Assembly: GCA_948896875.1 (NCBI GenBank)
Contig: CAQUWW010000125.1
Span: forward strand, 2,467 to 8,637
DNA from: an uncultured Acetatifactor sp.
GTDB lineage: Bacteria; Bacillota; Clostridia; Lachnospirales; Lachnospiraceae
DNA length: 6,171 bases
Direction: 5' to 3'
Shown here: in pieces, positions 1-4,758 of the stretch
Position numbering within the stretch: the stretch's first letter is position 1
Layout: every line of letters begins with the position of its first letter
Translations under genes and position numbers: made by a program
The notes under the pieces: model-generated
Told to the model about the DNA's origin: nothing
Databases searched by the model: none
The model's input: only the letters and a program-made list of their open reading frames with translations

Positions 1-39
1 GCAGGTCATTCCTGATATATGATAACGCTCCTTGGTCAT
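1..39 (-). CDS. copA: Copper-translocating P-type ATPase CopA, N-terminal fragment (cut by window edge)
   Basis: Only 13 codons lie inside the window, reading MTKERYHISGMTC from an ATG at 39-37 and running off the left edge. The final GMTC is the beginning of the GMTCxxC metal-binding loop that opens heavy-metal-associated (HMA) domains, found at the N-terminus of P1B-type Cu(I) exporters. A strong Shine-Dalgarno, GGAGGTGG (minus strand, 55-48), sits 8 nt before the ATG and directly follows the stop codon of the CsoR gene. CsoR repressors usually control copA and copZ. A CopZ chaperone would also begin with an HMA domain, so CopZ is the main alternative. CopA is preferred because several residues precede the GMTC motif, but the visible part cannot settle it. 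Confidence 0.72.
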   Translation of the reverse strand, partial: MTKERYHISGMTC

Positions 40-56
40 TTTCTTTTCCACCTCCC

Positions 57-401
57 TCACTTCAGCTTCTTCATCAATTCCACCGCTTCCTCCACTACGG
101 CCAAATTCCCTTTTCCGATTTCCTCCACCACACAGGTCTCCATATGTTCCTTGAAAATCAGATACCCAAAGGATTGCAGCGCACTCTCCACAGCGGCAAT
201 CTGCGTCAGAATATCCCCGCAGTAGCGGTTCTCCTCCAGCATTTTTCCGATTCCGTTCAACTGCCCGGTCATACGGTTCAGACGGTTCTTCAACTGCTTC
301 AGCTCTGCCTCCGGCCGGGGAGTGGCCTTTTGATGGCAGTGACAGCAAACCTCTTCACAGATCATTTCATTCTGTCCATTTTCTGTAGTATTCCCTTCCA
401 T
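57..401 (-). CDS. csoR: CsoR-family copper-sensing transcriptional repressor
   Basis: This 114-residue all-helical DNA-binding repressor (CsoR/RcnR/FrmR family, DUF156) is released from DNA when it binds Cu(I). The Cu(I) ligand set Cys61, His86, Cys90 has exactly the 25- and 4-residue spacing of Mycobacterium CsoR Cys36/His61/Cys65, which supports copper rather than nickel or formaldehyde sensing. The helix containing NRLNRMTGQLNGIG (residues 39-52) is the family signature. The N-terminus carries an extra Cys/His cluster (Cys15, Cys19, Cys20, His21, Cys22, His23) absent from minimal CsoR proteins. The ATG at 401-399 has a modest AAAGGA site upstream; Met13 is an alternative start that would still keep the cluster. 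The gene lies 17 nt before the copA-like start, and two operator-like palindromes precede it, which indicates autoregulation of a csoR-copA operon. Confidence 0.93.
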   Translation of the reverse strand: MEGNTTENGQNEMICEEVCCHCHQKATPRPEAELKQLKNRLNRMTGQLNGIGKMLEENRYCGDILTQIAAVESALQSFGYLIFKEHMETCVVEEIGKGNLAVVEEAVELMKKLK

Positions 402-447
402 CCTTTTTATATCCTTTCCATGTTCTTCTGCTATTCACAACATCAAA

Positions 448-463
448 ATACCCCACGGGGTAC
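448..463. promoter_or_regulatory. CsoR-like operator 2 (downstream palindrome)
   Basis: ATACCCCACGGGGTAC is an almost perfect inverted repeat: TACCCC and GGGGTA separated by a 2-nt centre. It shares the ATACCC/GGGTA(T) half-sites of the neighbouring palindrome at 483-499 and resembles known CsoR boxes in Firmicutes. On the minus strand it lies roughly 8-25 nt downstream of the expected csoR transcription start, where a bound repressor would block early elongation. The spacer is shorter than in the upstream site, so it may be the weaker of the two. Confidence 0.7.
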
Positions 464-477
464 TCTGTTCTCTTTAC

Positions 478-506
478 AGAGTATACCCCTGTAGGGTATT
501 TGTCAA
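478..506 (-). promoter_or_regulatory. Promoter of the csoR-copA operon
   Basis: On the minus strand a perfect -35 TTGACA (506-501) is followed after 17 nt by a weak -10 TACTCT (483-478). The spacer is essentially operator 1. A consensus -35 with a poor -10 is plausible for a tightly repressed metal-responsive promoter. The predicted start near 471 leaves a leader of about 70 nt before the csoR ATG. Confidence 0.7.
483..499. promoter_or_regulatory. CsoR-like operator 1 inside the promoter spacer
   Basis: ATACCCCTGTAGGGTAT consists of ATACCC and GGGTAT half-sites around a 5-nt centre. Read on the minus strand it is very close to the B. subtilis copZA operator as I remember it. It fills almost the whole 17-nt spacer between the -35 and -10 boxes of the csoR promoter, so repressor binding would exclude RNA polymerase. 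The nearby repressor gene makes the assignment strong. Confidence 0.8.
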
Positions 507-529
507 GTGCTTTTTCATTTTCAGCTGTT

Positions 530-1153
530 TCAACCGTTCGAAAATGCTTCCTGCTGCGACGGCTCACATATCTGCAGAATTTCTTCTCCTGCTTTGACAT
601 GCTCTCCCGCAGTCATCCGCACACCGCCGCCATAGAGACAGCTTTCCACACAGACCGCCACTTCCGCCGATGCTCCATCTGCTTCCAAACCCTTCCTGTC
701 GAATTCCAGGAGCAGCTTTCCCTTTCCCACCACCTCATTCTGTACGACTCTGGGGCGGTAATGGCGTACCAGAAGGTCATCGTTGATGTCGCCTGCCTGG
801 ATATAAAGCTCCGTTCCAAACTCCGTGGTGAACAAAAAGGAATTTCCCATTGGAAATAATCTGGTGATCTTTCCTCCTGCCGGCGCATAAAGTCTGTCAC
901 TGTCGGGATAGATTACGACCGTAGGGCGCTCTCCCTCCAGCTGCCTTGTCATCACACCGGACACCGGACTTCCCACAGACCAGGACTGTCCCTTCTCCTC
1001 CGCTCGATATCCCCTGATACGTCTTGCAAACTTCTTTCCCTCCGATGCGTTCTCCTCCTGCTCCGGCGGTTCTTCCTGTCCATACATGGAAATCCTGCCC
1101 ACCATAAAGCCGAAAACCAAAACTGCCATCATCCATATCACATTTAACGCCAT
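530..1153 (-). CDS. Membrane-anchored PTS EIIA-Glc-like protein lacking both active-site histidines
   Basis: This 207-residue protein has one N-terminal hydrophobic segment (about residues 4-19), then a charged linker (26-57), then a domain matching the PTS EIIA type 1 (glucose, Crr) fold from about 61 to 196. Recognisable pieces are GSPVSGVM, the YAPAGGKITRLFP strand pair (89-101), the EFGTELYIQAG stretch (111-121) and the GEHVKAGEEIL ending. In E. coli EIIA-Glc the two catalytic histidines, His75 and His90, are 15 residues apart. Here the aligned positions are Asn104 and Gln119, also 15 apart, so phosphotransfer looks impossible. I infer a binding or regulatory role at the membrane; no partner EIIB/EIIC gene is visible. 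The ATG at 1153-1151 is supported by GGAGGA about 5 nt upstream. Alternatively the domain may serve only as a beta-sandwich scaffold. The fold call is good; the function is unknown. Confidence 0.82.
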   Translation of the reverse strand: MALNVIWMMAVLVFGFMVGRISMYGQEEPPEQEENASEGKKFARRIRGYRAEEKGQSWSVGSPVSGVMTRQLEGERPTVVIYPDSDRLYAPAGGKITRLFPMGNSFLFTTEFGTELYIQAGDINDDLLVRHYRPRVVQNEVVGKGKLLLEFDRKGLEADGASAEVAVCVESCLYGGGVRMTAGEHVKAGEEILQICEPSQQEAFSNG

Positions 1154-1194
1154 AAATATCCTCCAAAAACATGAATTTAACCCAAGTTTTCCCT

Positions 1195-1223
1195 GTTTTA
1201 AAAAACCTATGCGCGATTTTCAA
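1195..1223 (-). promoter_or_regulatory. Possible promoter of the EIIA-like gene
   Basis: On the minus strand TTGAAA (1223-1218) is followed after 17 nt by TAAAAC (1200-1195), each 4-5 of 6 to consensus. It lies about 40 nt upstream of the ATG at 1153 and back-to-back with the csp promoter on the other strand. The region is AT-rich, so a chance match is possible. Confidence 0.35.
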
Positions 1224-1231
1224 AAAAATTG

Positions 1232-1261
1232 TTGACATTTCGTATATGGTAGTGGTATACT
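1232..1261 (+). promoter_or_regulatory. Strong sigma-A-type promoter of the cold-shock gene
   Basis: A perfect -35 TTGACA (1232-1237) is separated by 18 nt from -10 TATACT (1256-1261). A TG one base before the -10 (TGGTATACT) makes it an extended -10 promoter. Transcription should start near 1268, leaving a leader of about 140 nt before the csp ATG, similar to the long untranslated leaders typical of cold-shock genes. Confidence 0.85.
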
Positions 1262-1267
1262 GCAACC

Positions 1268-1408
1268 GTATTCTAAATGAAAGTCATTGAACTCACATAT
1301 TTTTGTAAGTCACTGTTACTTTTAATGATGGTTTACAAAAATATGTGATTTTTCTGCCCGAGGATTTAGAATCGAAAATATACCAAATATTATGAAGGAG
1401 GTACCTAC
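1268..1408 (+). promoter_or_regulatory. Structured 5' leader of csp mRNA, candidate thermosensor or attenuator
   Basis: The leader contains a perfect 16-bp inverted repeat, 1293-1308 with 1333-1348, centred on a 24-nt apical part. Wobble pairs (1309-1312 with 1329-1332) and, after one C-A mismatch, further pairs (1314-1317 with 1324-1327) can extend it nearly to a tetraloop. An outer perfect 9-bp helix, 1270-1278 with 1364-1372, encloses it and begins within a few bases of the predicted 5' end. Five T residues (1349-1353) follow the main hairpin. The last 34 nt, holding the AAGGAGGT ribosome site (1395-1402), remain outside. Leaders that refold with temperature are established for E. coli cspA; that this one does so is inference. 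Confidence 0.7.
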
Positions 1409-1624
1409 ATGAATAACGGTACAGTAAAATGGTTTAATGCACAGAAGGGTTACGGATTCATCACGAACGATGCTACCGGAGAAGAAGTATTCGTACATTT
1501 CTCCGCCATCAATGCCGAGGGATTTAAGTCTCTTGAAGAAGGTCAGAAGGTTACTTTCGATACCGAATGTGATCCTCAGAACAGCAGCAAAATCCGTGCT
1601 ACTAACGTTACCGTAGTAGCTTAA
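1409..1624 (+). CDS. Cold-shock protein, CspA/CspB family RNA chaperone
   Basis: This 71-residue single cold-shock domain binds single-stranded RNA and DNA, melts secondary structure and supports translation at low temperature. Both nucleic-acid-binding motifs are intact: RNP1 KGYGFI (residues 13-18) and RNP2 VFVHF (27-31), along with the KWFN opening (7-10). Length and sequence are typical of the family over its full extent. AAGGAGGT lies 6 nt before the ATG, a near-ideal ribosome binding site. The gene is a single transcription unit with a strong promoter, a long structured leader and a rho-independent terminator. Many genomes carry several csp paralogues, so no specific letter is assigned. 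Confidence 0.97.
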   Translation: MNNGTVKWFNAQKGYGFITNDATGEEVFVHFSAINAEGFKSLEEGQKVTFDTECDPQNSSKIRATNVTVVA

Positions 1625-1642
1625 ATACTTCTTGCAGACAGG

Positions 1643-1674
1643 AAAAAGCATCGGTTGAAGGCCGATGCTTTTTT
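1643..1674. terminator. Bidirectional rho-independent terminator
   Basis: The GC-rich stem GCATCGG (1648-1654) pairs with CCGATGC (1662-1668) around a 7-nt loop. It is flanked by five A residues on the left and six T residues on the right. This ends csp on the plus strand. On the minus strand the same hairpin is followed by five T residues and ends the convergent TPR lipoprotein gene, whose stop is at 1687. Confidence 0.93.
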
Positions 1675-1686
1675 GTGCCTGTATTT

Positions 1687-2742
1687 CTATCTTGTAGATA
1701 AAAATTCGTATTCTCTCTTTGCCTGCGCATCGTCAGGATAATTTTTCAGATAATTCTCCATCAGGACCTGTGCCTGCATATACTCTCCCAGATACTCATA
1801 GGCTACAATCTCATTAAAAGACAAGGTCTGCATCATGGTTGTGTTCTGCAGCTGCATCCCGGCCTGAAAGGCCTCCAACGCCTTCCTGTACTCTCCCCTG
1901 GTCATCTCACAGAGCCCCAGCTGATTATACATCTCCGCATTTCCCTCATTATTCTCCAGATAGCTGTTGTAGACATTTGCCGCATAATTATAATCCCCGG
2001 TGGCCTCATAAGCTCTCCCCAGATACAGATAACTCTCCGCGCCGCCTTTTTCCCGCGCTTCTTCCAGGGCAAGATAGGCGCTCTGGTACTCCCCCAGGAA
2101 ATAGTAAATACGGCCTCTGGCATACTGATCCATTTCCTTGCCGCCTGTTTCCAGCGCACTCCGCAGATAAACCTGCCCTGCCTCCCCATATCCGTAATAA
2201 TCCAGCACCTCGAAAATCTCTATCAGTCTATCATAATTTGTGGCATTCATGGAAATGACTTTGTCAAAATCCTCCTTAGCGCCCTCGTAATTGTTCAGCG
2301 CCAGCCGCACGTTTCCGCGCAGAAAATAGGCGTCCTCTTCCTCCGGGCGCAGAGCAAGAATCGCATCATAGATCGCTTCCGCCTCACTATATCTGCCGCT
2401 CTTGGTATAGGCGGCCGCCAAATAAAAATTCAGGTCGTAATCCACGTTCTGCACCAGGCCGTCGCTGCCTGCAAGTGCCGCTTCAAAAAAGGAAGCCGCA
2501 CTCTCATAGTCAATCAGCCCCATACAGGCAATTCCTCTGGCTCTGTTAATCAGACGGAGATTCTCTCCGCCTTCTTCCGCGCTGTCCAGCTGTTCCAACG
2601 CCCCCTGATAATTCAGCTCCTGAATCATCTGCATGGCACTCTGTGTCTTTTCTCCGGCTCCCCCGCAGCCTCCCAGCATAAGAACAAACAGGATTCCTCC
2701 CGTAAGGTATATCAATCTTTTTCCGGCCTGTCGTAAAAACAT
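1687..2742 (-). CDS. TPR-repeat lipoprotein
   Basis: This 351-residue protein has a lipoprotein signal peptide: basic start (RQAGKR), hydrophobic core (about 11-23) and lipobox LGGC with Cys26 as the predicted lipidation site, so it should sit on the outer face of the membrane. The rest is made of tetratricopeptide repeats with the usual small/aromatic pattern, at about 64-97, 103-136, 137-170, 207-234, 236-269, 270-303 and 308-340. TPR arrays mediate protein-protein contact; no catalytic motif is visible. It begins 12 nt after the mscL stop, with a GAGGGAG ribosome site (2754-2748) starting right after that stop codon, so the two are probably co-transcribed. Partner and pathway are unknown. 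Similar TPR lipoproteins are often annotated only as 'tetratricopeptide repeat protein'. Confidence 0.9.
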   Translation of the reverse strand: MFLRQAGKRLIYLTGGILFVLMLGGCGGAGEKTQSAMQMIQELNYQGALEQLDSAEEGGENLRLINRARGIACMGLIDYESAASFFEAALAGSDGLVQNVDYDLNFYLAAAYTKSGRYSEAEAIYDAILALRPEEEDAYFLRGNVRLALNNYEGAKEDFDKVISMNATNYDRLIEIFEVLDYYGYGEAGQVYLRSALETGGKEMDQYARGRIYYFLGEYQSAYLALEEAREKGGAESYLYLGRAYEATGDYNYAANVYNSYLENNEGNAEMYNQLGLCEMTRGEYRKALEAFQAGMQLQNTTMMQTLSFNEIVAYEYLGEYMQAQVLMENYLKNYPDDAQAKREYEFLSTR

Positions 2743-2754
2743 ACTGTCTCCCTC

Positions 2755-3243
2755 TTAAGCTTCTTTTCCGGTCTCTTTTTCAGTCTCATTTAAATGCGAA
2801 GTACAATGAGGGCATCTGACTGCCTCTATGGATATTTCGCTGAGACAATACGGGCACTTTTTCGTCGTCGGTGCGGCGGGCTTGTCCTCTTCCTTTTTCT
2901 TTACCCGCTCTCCCACCGCATTGATCCCCTTGATCAGGCAGAAAATCACCAGCGCCGTGATCAGGAAATTGAGAATCGCTGTAATAAAGTTACCATAATA
3001 TAGTACCGGCGCATTTTCGCCCCCGCCCAAAGTCACTGACAGATAGCTGAAATCTGTGCCCCCGAAAATCCCAAGGATCGGCGTTAAGATATCCTGATTC
3101 AGCGAAGTCACAATAGAAGTAAACGCGCCGCCTACGATCACACCCACAGCCATATCCAGCACATTCCCTCTGGTGATAAATTTCTTAAACTCTCCGATAA
3201 AGCCTTTCCCCTTAAATTCTTTTTTTCTGTTTTCTCCGCCCAT
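2755..3243 (-). CDS. mscL: Large-conductance mechanosensitive channel MscL with C-terminal zinc ribbon
   Basis: MscL opens under membrane tension to release solutes during osmotic downshock. The 162-residue product has the family opening (FKKFITRGNVLDMAVGVIVG, residues 19-38), with the amphipathic N-terminal helix and the pore-lining TM1 at about 28-48. A periplasmic loop (52-82) and TM2 (about 83-105) follow. The usual C-terminal helix is replaced or extended by a zinc ribbon with Cys130, Cys133, Cys144 and Cys147 in two CPxC pairs. The frame stays open for 25 further codons upstream, but MscL homology begins after the ATG at 3243. An AGGA site (3253-3250) lies 6 nt before that ATG, and a promoter lies inside the extension, so I chose 3243. 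It heads a unit with the TPR lipoprotein gene. Confidence 0.95.
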   Translation of the reverse strand: MGGENRKKEFKGKGFIGEFKKFITRGNVLDMAVGVIVGGAFTSIVTSLNQDILTPILGIFGGTDFSYLSVTLGGGENAPVLYYGNFITAILNFLITALVIFCLIKGINAVGERVKKKEEDKPAAPTTKKCPYCLSEISIEAVRCPHCTSHLNETEKETGKEA

Positions 3244-3289
3244 GCCCGTTCCTGCCTTTCTCTGATAAATGCTTTGTCTGTCGTGTATA

Positions 3290-3318
3290 ATAGTATCACA
3301 AGAATTCTTCCACCACAA
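3290..3318 (-). promoter_or_regulatory. Promoter of the mscL-TPR lipoprotein unit
   Basis: On the minus strand TTGTGG (3318-3313), a 17-nt spacer and TACTAT (3295-3290), preceded by TG one base upstream, form an extended -10 promoter. Its predicted start near 3283 falls inside the upstream open frame, which supports the mscL start at 3243. Confidence 0.55.
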
Positions 3319-3331
3319 CCCATTTGTACAC

Positions 3332-3360
3332 TTGCCCTGCCATAAAATTTGTTATATACT
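3332..3360 (+). promoter_or_regulatory. Promoter of the DUF4317 gene
   Basis: TTGCCC (3332-3337), 17 nt, then TATACT (3355-3360), 4 and 5 of 6 to consensus. It predicts a start near 3367 and a short leader of about 37 nt. It is divergent from, and only 13 nt away from, the mscL promoter. Confidence 0.65.
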
Positions 3361-3403
3361 GATACACGTGGCTGTAATTGAATCTGAATAAGAGGTGAAT
3401 ACC

Positions 3404-4573
3404 ATGACCAAAAAAGAGATTGCAGAAATCAAAAAACTACTCACACCCAAAAACTGTTCCATCACCCGCATCTGCGGCTGTTATGTAGACGGAGAGAAAA
3501 ATAAAAAGACTGAATTGAAGCAGGCCTTCCTGGCACTTCCGGAAGAAGATATGTTTAAATATTTTGAAATTCTGAGGAAAGTTCTGTCCGGAACACTGGG
3601 GCGAAACCTGCTGACCTTAGAGTTTCCGCTTGCTCTTGAACTGGCGGACAGCACTGGCGATGCCGCCGCTCCGGATAACACCCACGAATTTCTGCTCCGT
3701 TTAAGAGACAGCAAGCTGAAGGACGACGCTCTTCTGGAGGCCTACTATGACAAGATTATCGAAAATTATGAATATGTGGGAAATTATCTGATCCTGGTGA
3801 TCCATGACGTCTATGATGTTCCCGGAAGGACCTCCGACGGCATCGAGATGGAAGACGCCTCCGATGAAGTCTATGAGTACATTCTTTCCTGCATCTGCCC
3901 TGTGGAGCTGTCCAAACCCGGCTTAAGCTATGATGCGGAAGCCAACACCTTTCGAAACCGCACCCGTGACTGGGTGGTGTCTCTCCCGGAGACCGGTTTC
4001 CTTTTTCCTGCTTTCACTGACAGAAGTGCCGATATTCACAGCATCCTCTACTATTCCAAAAATTCCGAGGAATTAAAGGAAGGTTTTGTAGATCAGCTCT
4101 TTGGTTGTCCCCTGCCTCTGTCTGCCGACAGCCAGAAGGAAACCTTCCAGGCTCTGATAGAGGACACGCTGGGGGAAGACTGTGACATGGCAACAGTGAA
4201 AAGTATTCATGATCGCTTTACGGAACTGGCAGAAGAACATAAGGAATCGCCGGAACCGGTGATGCTGGACAAAAATGAGGTCAAAACCATTCTGGCAGAC
4301 AGCGGCGTGGCCAACGACAGACTGGCGGAATTCGACAGGCATTATGATGAAACGGCGGGGGAAAACACTTCTCTGTTGATGAATAATGTAATGAATACCC
4401 GTTCCTTCGAAGTCAAAACTCCGGATGTGGTCATCAAGGTAAAGCCGGAGCGTACCGACCTGATCGAGACCCGCACAATTGACGGCAGGGAATGCCTTGT
4501 CATTGAGCTGGGCGGAAGTGTGGAAGTAAACGGTATTACAGTAAGACACTCCGAAAACCATGAAGAGGAATAA
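3404..4573 (+). CDS. DUF4317 family protein of unknown function
   Basis: This 389-residue, probably cytoplasmic protein has no signal peptide or membrane segment. I recognise it as DUF4317, a family common in Clostridia, from the opening KKEIAEIKKLLTPKNCSITR and the RICGCYVDGEKN motif (residues 22-33, with Cys24 and Cys26), and from its full-length match to the family's usual size. The C-terminal part has a run of beta-like segments containing VVIKVKPE, the acidic/hydroxyl-rich TDLIETRTIDG and LVIELGGSVEVNG. No catalytic site is evident to me and the family has no established role that I know. A GTG at 3395 is in frame but lies within the ribosome site AAGAGGTG (3390-3397); the ATG at 3404, 6 nt after it, is the better start. 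The gene is a single transcription unit with its own promoter and terminator. Confidence 0.88.
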   Translation: MTKKEIAEIKKLLTPKNCSITRICGCYVDGEKNKKTELKQAFLALPEEDMFKYFEILRKVLSGTLGRNLLTLEFPLALELADSTGDAAAPDNTHEFLLRLRDSKLKDDALLEAYYDKIIENYEYVGNYLILVIHDVYDVPGRTSDGIEMEDASDEVYEYILSCICPVELSKPGLSYDAEANTFRNRTRDWVVSLPETGFLFPAFTDRSADIHSILYYSKNSEELKEGFVDQLFGCPLPLSADSQKETFQALIEDTLGEDCDMATVKSIHDRFTELAEEHKESPEPVMLDKNEVKTILADSGVANDRLAEFDRHYDETAGENTSLLMNNVMNTRSFEVKTPDVVIKVKPERTDLIETRTIDGRECLVIELGGSVEVNGITVRHSENHEEE

Positions 4574-4605
4574 TCTTTTCTCAAATACATATTTCTTCCA
4601 TGGCT

Positions 4606-4639
4606 GCTGCTCTCCTTCGGGAGTGGCAGCTCCTTTTTT
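4606..4639 (+). terminator. Rho-independent terminator of the DUF4317 gene
   Basis: GCTGC (4606-4610) pairs with GCAGC (4626-4630) and CTCC (4612-4615) with GGAG (4620-4623), with a small internal loop between the helices and a stable TTCG tetraloop. Six T residues (4634-4639) follow after three bases. Confidence 0.82.
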
Positions 4640-4684
4640 GTCCGCAGAACGCATTATTGCCAAATGCAAAAAGGCGCGGCGGAG

Positions 4685-4713
4685 TTGACAAGATGCAGTG
4701 GAATACGTACAAT
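4685..4713 (+). promoter_or_regulatory. Promoter of the hybrid histidine kinase gene
   Basis: A perfect TTGACA (4685-4690), a 17-nt spacer and TACAAT (4708-4713, 5 of 6) form a strong sigma-A-type promoter 21 nt after a C-rich stretch and beyond the preceding terminator. Its predicted start near 4720 lies downstream of an in-frame ATG at 4693 and so favours translation from 4759. Confidence 0.75.
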
Positions 4714-4758
4714 AGAATAGAGGAAATTTCTTCATCGGATACCAAAGGAGTGCTCAGG

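Noticed and set aside
1322..1651. 109-codon open frame on the minus strand across csp
   Set aside because: It is antisense to the cold-shock gene, its leader and its terminator, with no plausible protein content.
3244..3318. 25-codon upstream extension of mscL
   Set aside because: The extension has no MscL homology, contains the likely promoter, and the ATG at 3243 has its own ribosome site.
3395..3403. GTG start for the DUF4317 gene
   Set aside because: The GTG is part of the AAGAGGTG ribosome site; the ATG at 3404 is correctly spaced from it and matches the usual family start.
4073..4735. 220-codon open frame on the minus strand
   Set aside because: It is antisense to the well-supported DUF4317 gene and its terminator, has no recognisable domain, and reads like a reverse-frame shadow.
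4693..4758. In-frame upstream ATG of the hybrid kinase gene
   Set aside because: It overlaps the spacer of a strong TTGACA/TACAAT promoter, and the ATG at 4759 has a better placed AAAGGAG. Kept only as an alternative in the kinase entry.
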